Source: Megaleporinus macrocephalus (taxonomy: Eukaryota > Chordata > Actinopteri > Characiformes > Anostomidae). Taken from it: 64,000 nt of DNA. Shown one piece after another: positions 47,306 through 60,500 of the stretch. The stretch spans positions 25,791,518-25,855,517 of the forward strand of contig CM038708.1 of assembly GCA_021613375.1 (NCBI GenBank), written 5' to 3'. Position 1 is the first letter of the stretch, and every line of letters begins with the position of its first letter. The notes beneath the pieces are model-generated. The model ran no database searches, had not been told where the DNA came from, and worked only from the letters and a program-made list of their open reading frames with translations. A program made the translations under genes and the position numbers.

Positions 47306-48450
47306 TGGTTGGCATCTCCGAGTCACATGACAGCCGAGCAGCAGACAGCTGACTACCCCCGGTCGGCGTCGCTGTAATTCTAATTACAATCAGCAGTCAA
47401 ACTGACTATTTACATGCCGGCAGTTCCAGAGCTCATTGCTGAGAATTGCCAAAGATTTATCTAAAGCTTACGACACTTTTTGATGTTTTTCTGGTTATTG
47501 TATCTCCAGTATTTACTGTTTTTTCTCCTTTCTCTGATTTGCTTAGCCCTTTATGTAAGTTTTTGTGCCCATCCGGGTTTGATCTTTCGTGTGCCCTTTT
47601 AACACTCCGTATTTGCCTTGCCCTATTTTGTCTCTGTTTGCCTTCCACCTGTTTTGACCCTCTGCCTGGCCTTTTGACTTTCGCTCTCTCTTGCGCCCCC
47701 GTTTGATCCTTAAACAGTATTTATTTATTATATTTCTTTATAGATCAAGCATGACACGAGGCATGCTCATGCTGGCTTACCAGCACTCAGAACACAATTT
47801 CCGTTACCACTGCCAACACACCCACATCCAAATCAAAAACTTGTTTTTCCCAGCTAGAAAAACCAGTATGGCATGTCATATAGTGTAAAAAAACTAAAAA
47901 AGCAAGTGTAGTTTATATTACACACCACAGTCACTTGCCTACTGTTGGGGTACAACAGAGACATTAGTTGAAGGGTGCAGTTCAGTGATTAATGGAAAAG
48001 CTCAAAACAAATGTGGCATCCTTTTACGACAAAACACTTCAATCAAACGTCAACTGGCTTGTTTTCAGCTTTGAGGATTCCTCAGTTTAGTGGGCCAAAC
48101 AGGTTGTAGTAGAGTTTTTGAAACGTTAATGCAGCTTCATTTTTGGTTTCATGACCCCATTTACAGAGACAGTGTCCTGAGTTCATCTCAAGCCACAAAC
48201 CACAACAATACACATACTACACTAATACATGTGCTATTTTTGACACCGCACTGGTCTCGTATGACGGAAATCAGCATTGCCCTATGAGAGCAGATGGGTT
48301 ATGGCTCATTAAGTTAGAAAACTAAAACGGGGAGGCCTTGCTATCAGCGTGCTGAGGGAGAGGGGTCAGGTAGCTGTGGGTGCAGAATCACTGTGCAGAA
48401 GCAGAGCAGACAGAGTTAAACATGTTTTAATACACTTCATCAGTGATGAC

Positions 48451-48516
48451 TTACCAGCTCGCCCGCACTGCTTCAATATCACTCACTAGGTTCTGCGCCA
48501 GGCATATTCCAAATAT
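48451..48516 (-). CDS. tspan5: tspan5 last coding exon, residues 248-268
   Basis: The exon encodes [20 protein letters not shown], then W and TAA (48451-48453). The acceptor is GTTGGGCAG. It ends TM4 and gives the short cytosolic tail. A small intron (48517-48648) precedes it. The 3' UTR runs to lower coordinates. Confidence 0.95.
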   Translation of the reverse strand: MFGICLAQNLVSDIEAVRASW

Positions 48517-51500
48517 CTGCCCAACACACAAGAAATACAGAAGAATTTGCATTTGATCAGAAGCAATAGATAAGACCTCAACAAACAACAAACTTGAACA
48601 TCCTTTTCTTTTTAATGGAAAGAGACTCGGAAGGTGATAGAACCTCACCTGTAGAAGTGCAATTCCTATAAAGATGCCTGCCACTACTGTCAGGTTGTCC
48701 TGTAACCACTTCTCAAACTGCGGCACACAGCCTTTCACATGTATGTAAGTCCTTTGCTCATCATTCTAAAGAAACAGATGAGACAGCAGTCTTTAAATAC
48801 ATCATAGACACACACATACATATATAATATAATATAATATAATATAATAAAAGGTTATATAGAACACCGGAACACACACTTCACTGTATAATGGACTTGT
48901 TATGGCCTGCAGGGGGCTCCTTTGGCTCTAGGTGTAATCCTCTGAATATGTTTTTAGGAATCTAATCTCACGGACACAGATGTGATGCTGGCGGTGGTTT
49001 TACTTTTACTTTGCCTTGTTTTTGCTAGCACAACAGTCTTTCTCTCCAAAATGGTTTTCACAGGAGAAAAAAAACTTCTAAGTATGTTAAAGTGGTTTCA
49101 TTTTACAACATTTCTATTCGCTCATCCTGAAATGTCTAAATGTCAGAGTACAGGGCAAATGAATTACTGGGGTTTGATATGACAGCAGTGTTCAGTAAAG
49201 ATGATTTATCGAGAGGCAAAAGTATTCCCTTCATTTTTCTATATAATTTAGCTTTCAGTGCCTAGACAGTAAATGAGTGTGAGCATTAAGATGAACTGTA
49301 TTACTGTTGTACAGGTGTAGCTCTTTCTACTGGTACAATGTGCTATCGTTCAGAACGTTTACACTCATAACTTCTTGTTATTCTTCTGAAGATGACATTT
49401 GAAGCAAGTACAGAAAGAAAAAAAAAAAGTGAACAAGAGGTTGACGCACCGATTTAGCCCGGACATCATATCCGCACTGCGTGTTGATGACATCCTCCTG
49501 AAAAACAGGAAGCAGACTGTAAATTCTATCTTCAGAATAGATGTGGAGAAAGTGGACAGAGGCGTTTTGTTTCTGAGGCACTGGGACTGGGGCAGGTGTG
49601 GCTGGGAGAGATAACAAGCTGGAAGGAAAGACTCGAACTGCATTAAGCAACTGGCCTTTACTAAATGTTTTCTTCTGTCTCAACTGTTTTGAGTTTGGAC
49701 AAAATTTACAGAACATTAACAAAAACTCCATGAATCTCATGAAAAGCTGGAAATCAGCTAATTATAATAATAATCATTAATAATAACATTGAGTCACCAG
49801 TTTAATTTTGCATATAAAATAAATATATATATTTTAAATATATATTTAAAATGAATATAATTGTGGGATATTTCTGACCTCTTCTTTGGTAGGGAGAGTT
49901 CCAGTGTAGAGTAAAATGTAAGAGGGATGTTTTATGTATTCAAACAGGTTCGAGTGGAATGTGCTTTCTTCTTTTCCAATAGCAAACTCATCTGTAAACC
50001 TCATTTGCATGGTAACTGCAGCTGCCTATATCAAGTACACATGTCTAGATGGTTTGTATAAAAAAATATTTCATCTTGATTTAATAAATCTTGTTCAAAT
50101 ACTTATTATTAAGCAAAAACCAGTGTGTTAGAGGTTCTGCCTCACTTCTTAAAATTAATTCCAGACTTACAGCCCTACACGCTATGCATTTACACTGCTT
50201 TGTTTTTGCCTGTCACTGTCCTATTGAAGATCTAATATCTCTCCAGATGGCGCCCCTGCCTTCTCTGTCTGACTGCTGATATGATTTAACTACACGGGAG
50301 GGAAAAAAAAGCCTGCAGTCAAATTGTTTAATGCCTGCAGATGATGATTTATGAAAGGTTAATAACTCACAGCATGCTAGAATCGATGCTCTCTGCCTCC
50401 GGCAAACTCTTCTTACTCTCCTCTGAAGCACTTATTTATTGTGAGTAAACTTTGTTTTGTTTTTTTTTTATTTACAGCTGCAGTCAACACTTTATGAGTT
50501 GTAGATAGGCTTCCTGTATTTCAGAGAGTGTTTTTCTCATCACTTATGTCTGCGTCTTAGTAATTCATTATAAATGTCCTAAGAAGTAGCGCTCGGAAAA
50601 CAGAGACTGAACATAAGTGATCCGTTTACAAAAGCATAACACTGACATTAACGTCATAGGCATTCTAGTGGATCTATCCGTCCTATTTTATCTATCTATT
50701 TTATTCCTGGCACAGAAGTGCAGAGAAAAGCAGTCAGAGTTCTGCTGCTGATTTTAGAACATATACATTTCCAATGCATGCATAGCATTTTGTGCACATA
50801 CACTGAGACTAGTACCTTGCAAAAACAGTGGACATGCATACTTATGTAGGCATACATGTAAGTACATATATCCTATAAATAAGCATGCCTTAAAAAACAG
50901 TCCATATATTGAAAATACATTGGCGATATTATGCATACACTGAAAGCAGTATGCACACATAAATGCATACATAAAAAAGTAGTCTGCACGCACTGGAAGA
51001 AGTATGCATACTAGTGTACTACTTTTTTTTAAGTATACATATACATTTAAATATTTTTACATAAATATGCACAGAATGCATCTATTCTCCACACTTAGAA
51101 ACACAGTGTGCATGCTAAATAATAGATAACAGAATATTATTCTCTATGTGAATTGATCGACTGGAATATTCAGCCACTTTAATCTGGTTGTTTTACTGCA
51201 GTGAGTCGTACTGAAGCAAGTTCCAGAGCATGACTGCATTGATTTAGTTAAAGTAAAAGAAGCGGACAGAGAAAATCCTTTCACATGTCAATCAACAAAA
51301 ATGTGTACTGTAGCCAATTTATATACACATGTATACATTACTTTAAGGTATGCACATATAAATGTAGGGTCTACTTAACAAGTAGTATGCATAAAATACT
51401 TCAAGTGTGTCCTATAGATGGTCTACAGATACTTGGTAAGACACTTTCTGGTGATATTCAACAATATTAGGGTACATTTTATGATTAGGAGTAGGTTTAC

Positions 51501-54500
51501 GGTTAGGACGGAATCACATTTCATGTTCACTTGCATTTAATATAAAACTAATTGAAGGTATGTTGAAGGCAGACTAGGCTTCCCCAATGAATCCACAGTG
51601 CATTATCAATATAAAGTGTTATTTGTATCTGTTAGTAACCCTCTTACCGCGGGGTCCTTGGTGCAGCAAGAAAAGGGCACCCCACACTTTTCTCTGCTGG
51701 GATTGCTGTCTGTACAGTTGAAGTAGATGTTGAGGTTCCAGTCGTCAGCTCCAAACGCCCCACAGCATTCCCACTGTACAGAAGAGAGAATAATCCAAAC
51801 TACAATTTACTGTGTGGTTTAAGTGTGAAGAATTAGCCAGAGAGGATAAAATCAAACATTGAAGACCAAACAAGCCTGTAATTAATTGTTTTTCATACCA
51901 AACTGGAAGATCTACAGGATCCATTAGCAGTTTATTTACTGCAGTCTACTGTGTCCTTCTAAAGGATGTCGGCCCATGTTTGTATCCCATGCTGACACGT
52001 AATACTTTATCATTTCTGTCAGGCAGGGTCACAGTCCTGTCCAATGGGTGACGAGCTCTGCTGAACTCTAATATCTAATTAAATTTGTCCTGGAAGAGTC
52101 ATCTGCTGGGAGTAAATCTGGCAACCGCAGTGAGACACAAAGGCCCCAAACAGAGCTGAAAACTGCTCTGCTGTCTGGCTGCTCACATTTCCTGAAACTG
52201 GGTGCCAAATGTCTTTGTGTTCCGGATGAAGTGCTTATTTGTCTTGAACTTTAGTTTTAGAGCCACATTCCAATAGTTTAAAAAGAATTTCAAATTATAT
52301 GATAACGTTCATACCGCTGCCGCTAAACTGCTGACTGTGAGAAATGTTTTTAGATGTTTCTCTATTGCTCTCTAATCTCTAGTTAGATAAAGTGCACAGT
52401 GCACAAGAATCCCTCCCCCCAATTACTAGACACAAACTTTCATTTATATGTACTGTTATACAAAGATGTACAAGACGTTTCACTGTGGAACAGTGGACCA
52501 GCCCACTGTCGAGCCCCTTATAGAAACATGGAGGTCCTGTCAGCTACTCTGACTGCAGTCGTAATAAAAGATAAAACAAAATAAAAGTTTGGAGTAGCAA
52601 AGTAAGGATTCAGGATAAACAGTCACATCAGCTTGCTATGGATACTGGCTTAGTCCATTTCCTTAGTGACGGACACAGTGTCCCCCTGGCTGTCATCATA
52701 TCTATCATATCTGTCTGTCTGTCTGTTCTTCTCTCTCTTTCTCTCTCTGTGTGTCCCCTTATCTCTCTGTCTCTATGTGTGTCATATCTGTCTGTCTGCT
52801 CTTCTCTGTCTCTCTCTCTCTGTCCCCCTGTCTCTGTGTGTCACATTTGTCTGTCTGCCCCCCCCTCTCTCTCTCTGTCTGTCTGTTCCCCTGTCTGTCT
52901 CTATGTGTCATATCTGTCTTTCTGTTCTTCTCTCTCTCTCTCTCTCTCTGTGTCCCCCTGTCTCTCTGGGTCATATGTGTCTGTTTGTTCTTCTCTCTCT
53001 CTGTCTCTCTCTCTGTGTTTCTAGATTTCATATCTGTCTGTCTGTCTGTCTGAGAGTCCCCCTGTCTCTCTCTCTCTCTCTGTCATATCTGTCTATTTGT
53101 TTTTCTTCCCTCTCTCTTTCCGTCTTTCACTCTCTGGATTCACATAAACACAACCAACACTGCAGCACCTTCACTTTAAAGCATGTGCCTGCTCGCCGGA
53201 GACACAGCTTCTTCCCAGTAAAAACAAAACAAACCTGTTTTAATCAGACAACTGAGATGTACAGGACGAGTAAAAACAACCCTACAAACCTAGAACAAAT
53301 CATCATAGCCAAAAGTTGATTTCCATGGCAATCATGGGTATATAGTTTATTCCGGGGTCAGACTACACAAATTTAGTCGGTCACATCGTCATTCACATCT
53401 TTCTCGTGTCAGCAAGTGTAATGTGATCAAAAAACAGCAATGTACTGACGCGATTTTGTGTATTTAGCTGCCAGTTTAACATCTCTTGCGACATGCTCCT
53501 CTGCATTGACCAATAGGAGAACAGACATGTAAACATGGTGAGGAGAGAGACGTGATGCTGCTGTTACAGCTGTCAGGTGGAACAACCTCCATAGAGCTTG
53601 TCTATCAGTAATATCTGCTCAGAATATTAACAACGCTAAAACATGAAACAGTGCTACAAACACTTCACCAAGCACCTAACAGCTAAGTGCTGATCACAGC
53701 AACACAACAGCTCGCTGCAGTTCCAGTTTTAACTACATCAGCAAAACACCTCCCAACACCTCTGTTACTGCAAGTTCTCTATCAGAGACAGACGGCTCAT
53801 ACCGTCCTCTTCGTCTTATACTTCTTTTGTTTTTCTTTACAGAAAACAAAACCACCAACAACATACACAACACTTCTACAAGCACAACTGACAGTTTCTT
53901 GATGCTCCTCCTCCAAGATCTATGACAACCGTGTTTGGTCAGCATCAAACGTGTAGTGTTGCCAGTCTCACGATAAATACATAGTACAAATGTATGGCAC
54001 TATGATTTTCTAACCTGACATAGTAAACATTGTGCAAGACAGAAATATTGTGTAGTCTGATCCCGACATTACCTGATACGACACGATATGCGACTGAATC
54101 AACAGCAGCAGTTTCAGCTTTTATAGTAAAATAGCAGAAATAGTCAGAATATTGCTTTTTACATTTGTTTTCCTCTTTGGATGGTTAGAAATCAACATAC
54201 TTTAAGGTTTTTTTTCAAACAGCCCTAGTTAAACTGCATCTTTTAACCACAACTGCAGGTTTAAATTAAAACACTGGCAACAATAATAAACTGAAGACTT
54301 GAAGCAAATGTAATAAATAGTCTGCCGTGTCAGTCAGGAGCAGATGGGATGATACTGTGGCCAAATTCACACAGTTGCACTAAATTTGAATTCACGTTCC
54401 ACACTAAGATTTGCAGTAGTTACGTGCACATATGGGTGTCAGACGTAACTTCTACATCAATAAAGGTGTGTGTGTGGGGGGGTGGGGGAAGGTAGCAAGC

Positions 54501-57500
54501 TCATTTCTGTATACTGTACAAGCCGCAGTTATACACATCAGGTTTGTTTTACTGAACCAGCAGTGTGTTTTTCTCAGGTTTCAATAGTAATGTGATCAGA
54601 ATGTAAACAGTTCCACCCTGTTTAATTCCCATCCTACACGTCTTCTCTTGTGTTCTTGGTCTAGTAGATAAAATTTGGCTTCTTTCTTAAAACTCTTGAG
54701 ATATCAGGTGTGTGATTCAGTTTTTAGCAATCGAGCACACATGCTTAGGTCCCATTGCTATGCTTGGTCAATGGTTGTTTAAAGTGGGTACCAGTGTGCC
54801 TATATGAACGTACCGGCCCTGCTTGAATGCTTGGAGAGTAGATTCATTGGCTTCTATTAAGTGGTCCTAAATGCTACCGTTCCACCGGGATTCTGCCGAC
54901 TCTCCTGATTAACCGGTCCGGCATTAGGCCAATGTGAAACCAGAGCGCAAAAGAGAGGTGGTGGATTCACTGCCATTGTTAAAGGCTAGTCTGGGTAAAA
55001 TTCCAGCTCTGCCCCATACAGTGTACTGTACAGGTCTGAAACTATAACTACTACACATAGTCAGTGCACTAAACGTTCAATAGTAAACTGTAACTTCTAT
55101 ATTACACATGTAATGCACAGTTTGTGTCTTGTCTCTTTTCTCTCTCTTTTATATTCTTTCATCTTTCTTTATTTTTTTTCTTTTATTATTTGTTTTAATT
55201 TACTCATCTACACCCTTCATGTGAGTTTGTCACAAACGCAGCAGGTTGTCTGTCTTACATATTCCTGAGTGAAGTCAATAAGGTTCTGGAGGTCGATGTC
55301 GTCTCGATAGGCTCTGATGTTGTTGTTGATGAAGAAGTTGAGCTGATCTTTGATCCAGTCCTTAAAAACAAAGGCAAGAACTCCGGCCGTCAGCTCCAGG
55401 AAGAATATAATCCCCAGAAACACAGAGAACTAGAGGAAACGGAAAGAAAGGTAAGAACCAAATCATACTTTTCATACACAAGGTAATGACTTCATGCTAC
55501 TTTTATTGAATAGAAATCAGTGAAGCAAACATTTACAGGGAAATGAGTGAAAGCAAGGGTCTGAATTGAGGACCATTATTTGATAGAACGGACTATTACA
55601 CACATTAAAAAGGGTAAAAATCCCAGCACGCTAAATATAGTCTTGCCCATCATCAAAGAGTCTGGTACTTTGAGAATTGCAGTTTGGCTGCCATAAAAGG
55701 TAACCAACCAGAGACAGCTATTTTTGTGTTTCAAGTAAGGGCAGTCGATTTTTAACACGGGGGTAGAAAAAAAAGCTCGCAAGAAACTAACTGGTATTCA
55801 TATTAAACTACTAGATGTGAAAACTTAACGCATCCTCTACAGAGAACAAACCTAAACATGGCCACAGTTTCCCCGCAGTTTGTGAAATTTCAATAACTAA
55901 CAGTAGTTGTGGATTAAAATGTGCAGAAGCATGTTCTCTGTAGAGGATGATTAAACTCATTTTCACTCAAAAATAAATAAATAAATAAATAAACAAAACA
56001 TGTCACTTGACAGGAGCCCCCAAACGTTTGCATATATCTGTATATTGAACTAAAAGACTGCACAGGGAAGGCAACACAGCATAAACATAGCAGTGTGGTT
56101 AGCCAATCAGAATGAGAATGGACAAAACCCATCTTAGATTAGTATAGACATCAGATGCTCTATATATGTTTAGGGGCTGGGACTGAGGCTGGGACTGAGG
56201 CTGGGACTGAGGCTGGGACTGAGGCTGGGACTGAGGCTGGGACTGAGGCTGGGACTGAGGCTGGGACTGAGGTCAGTATTCGCTAGTACTCAGTGTGTGA
56301 AGGAGTGGTATCGCACGTCCTTCCTTCCTGCTGCTGTTAGACTCTACAACTAGCACTGCTCCCCGCTGAACACATACACACAGCGGACTACATACACACA
56401 CACTTAATTGTTACACGTGATTAAGAAATAGAATTTTTCAGTGTAACATAACGTGCAATATTTTTCTTTACCCCTGTACAATTAAGAAGCAACATGCAAT
56501 TCTTTATACATACGATCTTAAGAGTTCTTGTATGTGTGCTCTATGTATGTGTGGGCAGGGCAACTGAGGCTGGGACTGTGGTCAGTATACGCCAGTACTT
56601 AGTGTGTGAAGGAGTGGTATCGCACGTCCTTCCTTCCTGCTGCTGTTAGACTATACAACCAGCACTGCTCCCAGCTGACCCCATAAACACAACGGACTAT
56701 ATACACACACTTAATTGTTACTCACGATTAAAAAATATATATATTTTTCAGTGTAACATAAAGTGTAATATTTTTCATAACCCCTGTGCAATTAAGAAGC
56801 AACATGCAATTATTTATAAATACAATCTTAAGAGTTTTTATTATTTATATGGTATATACTGTTTATGTATCTATTTTTTGTGTGCCTTGCTATTCCTTTG
56901 CTGCTGTGACAGTGAAGTTCCCCACTGTGGGACTAATAAAGAATTCTTTTATTTTATCTCATCTTACTTACAAATTTGAGCAGGAAGGTGTTCTCTCTCA
57001 GAGCTCCGATGCAGCCAGCAAAACCCAGAATGAACATCACCCCTCCCACCACCAGGAAGAGCCAGACGGGGTCGAACCCACCAAGATCTGTGATGGAGGA
57101 GATATTTGAGAGTACTCCCTGGCAGAGAGAGAGAGACACAGAGTGAGAGAGGGGTCAGTTGGTTATTTGATTAAGAGACATTTTTGTGAGAGGATACTTC
57201 TGCTGTCGCTCTGGGTGCATTAGAAAAGCAGGCTGTACCTGATCCGCTGTCTTCTGTGACTTGCCTGAGCAATAAGAAACAGAACTGCTGTGTATATTGA
57301 AAACAACAAAGTCTATAAATGCAATATCCTTCTACATGCTGAATGAACCTTCCTTATCTTCATCTGCAAACCTTGTGCTGTCGTAGATTAACAGAAAAAA
57401 CATTATAAATTTCACTGGTACAGCATAGAGGCAACCACTGGACTAATGTGATCCTCAACGTCTAATCTTTGTAAGATGACCACCTACATTTCAGACCCTG

Positions 57501-60500
57501 ATTGAAGCAGTGAATAGGGCGTTATTAAAAAGTCCATGCAAACGGCATAAACAATCATCTTCTATCATCTTTCACGTTTTGCAAAGTTTCTTAATTATGC
57601 ACTGAAAAATGTTACACTAAAATTAACGCTAGAGTTTCTAGGAAAGTGAAGAACTTTGGTGTGCGTAGACTCCAGGCCTGGGCTATGGTGATTTCAACTC
57701 AAATACTTTTCTTGTGAAAGACTAGGGCAAGAAAAGCACATGAAGCACCTCCCGAATTCTTTCTAAGGGAGGCTGAGTGAGATGACATTGAGATGTTTCG
57801 CACGAAAAGCGTTTCGGCAGTGAATCACTTTCCACCTAAACACTGTGAATTTTAGACACGAGATCCGCTGAGCTCTCAGAGCCTGGCACGCTTATCTTTA
57901 CAGCTCCAGTTACATGCTCCCAAGGGAACACTTTGTGCTAGCGGCTAGTGGTCAGCTAGAAACGTGTGCCTGTGTGTGTGTGCGTATTTCTACCACAAAG
58001 GCAGGAAAGGGGTTTTCAGGATGTCTGCACGATTAAATCGTTAAGATGTAAACAGAATCATTCAGAGTGGCTCGATGTGAAATTCTCAGTTCGAGAGAAA
58101 CATACTGAGTCAGAATTGTTCACAGCGGTGGTGATAGGAAACGTATGATCGGTGATGATAGAAAACTCTCTTACAGAAAGTTATTACATACTTATGAATA
58201 CACTGCCGGATGCCTGACTCAATATTCAGTGATCGTTTTGAGAAGGCTTTAGCCTAAAATGTATGTTCTTGGCAGAGACATACATACAGGGTGTTGTAAG
58301 CATTACCACAATTTTATCTCTATCAGTGTTACATACAAAATCTTTTAAGACACATGTAGGCTCCCTGATCGTTTTGAACAGTGAACTAAACATCTATTTT
58401 TGTTGTAGATCTCATAAACAGCAGTTCCCATCACCACCACTGGTAAATTTCTCAAGGGTACAATGAATTATTAAAAAAAAAAAAAATCAACAATTGCTAG
58501 AATTCCCCTTTAAGAATAATCAAATGAGACAATTCTCTCATTACATTACACATACACACAGTCCAGACACATTATTATGACCAAATCCTACTTTCAACAG
58601 CAGCAGCATGCAGGTTGGTCTGGGAAATGTTTTTGTGGCATTCTTTGAGCCCACTCATCCATGTGGAAGGCACTCTCAACCGATTTGGGTATAAATCCAT
58701 CCTTGCAGACAGATCACATACACCCATACATTGTCTTCTCTGGGCTGGATGGGATATTCCAGCAAGATAATGCGACACGTCACACGGCTAGCAATGTCCG
58801 ATGAACATCGGTTATAAGAGCTGACTAAGACTTCCAAGTACTACCCTGGACCCCTAATTCTCCAGAATTTAACCCAGTTGAGCATCTATGGGACCACCTC
58901 GACCATTATGTTCGCTTTATGGATCTTCCCACCCGGGCCCTCCAGCAGCTGAGGGATGCACTGCTGTCATTATGGATCCAGATACCTGGACAACCTACAA
59001 GGACCTTATTAAGTCACTCCCAGCCTGTCTAGCTGCGGTTAATCTGGATATTAGGTCATATTAATGTGATTCTTCTGTGTATATTCTAAAAGGAAAACAT
59101 GGAAAAAAATAAAAAGCACTAGTAAAGCATGTACATATACTGTGCAAACGTTTTAGGCACATGAGAAAACAGGCTTATCTATGCAGAAGGTAACACTGAT
59201 ACACTGATAACACTGATACTGGGAGAAATATTAGTGTAATTATATTAGAATATTTATATGCAACAATTTCATGTGTCAGTGTGTTAATATAAACATCTTT
59301 GTAACTGTAGGTATCATCCAGGGCTGTGTTTGGCTAATTAACACTCACGTATTAACACTCACGCATTCACGTGTGCTGGTGACGGCATTAAAACAATCTA
59401 TGAGATGACTGGAGGTGGGTTTGGACATCGAGGAGAAATCTGGAACCAAACTTTGTTCTTTAAAGCAGCTCACAAAATAAGTTTTTTAAATCAAAGCACG
59501 CATTGTTACTTTTTAGTTATATTTATGTCAATCTGTGTGCATTTTAATGACTATGATTGGGCCAGACATCCATCCCTAGGGCACCAATGAGTGTTGTGAG
59601 AGGCAGCGAGAAGACGGTGCCCGAACAACGGCCGCCAGCCGCGAGAAACAACAAGAGGACGTTAGCGGCCACGAGGGAAAGCAGGAAAAACCACAAAACA
59701 CATCTCTCGGGCTCCGCCTCCTGTTCCGCAGCGACACCACTATGCCTTATGTTCGAGACCGGTGGATGAGCTGTGGAGTGAGGGCAGTGACCCGCGAGGA
59801 GAAGCAGCAAACTCTCTCTCCCTCAGCCCTGGTGCACAAGCACCTTTTGAAAAGGAGCTGGGAAATGTGAGAGAGAGAGTGGGATGGACGAGCAACAGCA
59901 ACAGAAAGACTGGCAAGCTGAAAGCTCGCCTGTCAGAGGGACTGAAAAGTTGTACCCCATAACACAGTTAGGTGGTCAACGTTTGGTTTGTTTAATTTGG
60001 GTTTTTTTTGTGATAAAGGGAAAAAAAGGGCTTGCTGCGACTGTGGCTTTTGTCTCCAGCATCCTTCCTTGCCCTGGTTTAGCTACAAAAGGTGTTACAG
60101 GCACAAACACAGTTAGGCCCAGATACATGGTTAAGACCTTTGCACATTACTGTATGTTTTGTTACAACTGGAGATGGGACAGGTCCTCAAATTGAGAGGT
60201 GCTGAGGTTAACTCAGTTCGACCTGACAGTCAGTTTAGAAGTTGCTAGCGTTCCCTTGTTGTTTTCCGTGGCTTTGGGCACGTGAACAAGTGACCAGTCA
60301 CACTGTAATTAGGACGGAAAGATGGCAGGGTTGCTCTGTCTTTGTCTTCTCTTGCTGGTGACTATGACTATGACTAATAGTAAGAGCACAGGATAAAATA
60401 GAAAAGGATTGAAATTGGTTGATATGGCCTCCTAAGATGTGATCCACAGCCAGTCAATTAATTTTTTATATTTCTTCGCTGAAAAGCATGAATATTCAGG

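Larger units (their letters stand above)
36471..48450. other. Intergenic region between rap1gds1 and tspan5, including tspan5 3' UTR
   Basis: No protein-coding gene recognised. It holds a foldback element (36934-37691), a Tc1 relic (38265-39090), two palindromic MITEs (39814-40058 and 41332-41560), a partial MITE (45118-45258), a poly(A) run (46553-46570) and a 24-bp minisatellite (46957-47305). 47440-47705 is pyrimidine-rich with repeated CTGCCTGG/TTTTGAC words that recall LTR ends of fish retroelements, but this is weak. The part just left of 48451 must be tspan5 3' UTR; its end is unknown. 41600-44640 shows nothing I can name. Confidence 0.6.
55430..56971 (-). other. tspan5: tspan5 intron between residues 93 and 94
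   Basis: Holds a MITE fragment (about 55905-56060), a 12-bp tandem repeat and two LINE 3' ends in tandem (56271-56967). Little else. Confidence 0.8.

Noticed and set aside
46931..47377. 147-codon ORF with VRLRTTTP repeats as a gene
   Set aside because: It is the 24-bp minisatellite; the frame is shifted by a 5-bp deletion and there is no supporting exon structure.
59138..60155. A complete Tc1 element bounded by the ACTGTGCAAACGTTTTAGGC and GACCTTTGCACATTACTGTA phrases
   Set aside because: The ends are plausible inverted repeats but the interior has no transposase remains; they may belong to separate fragments.
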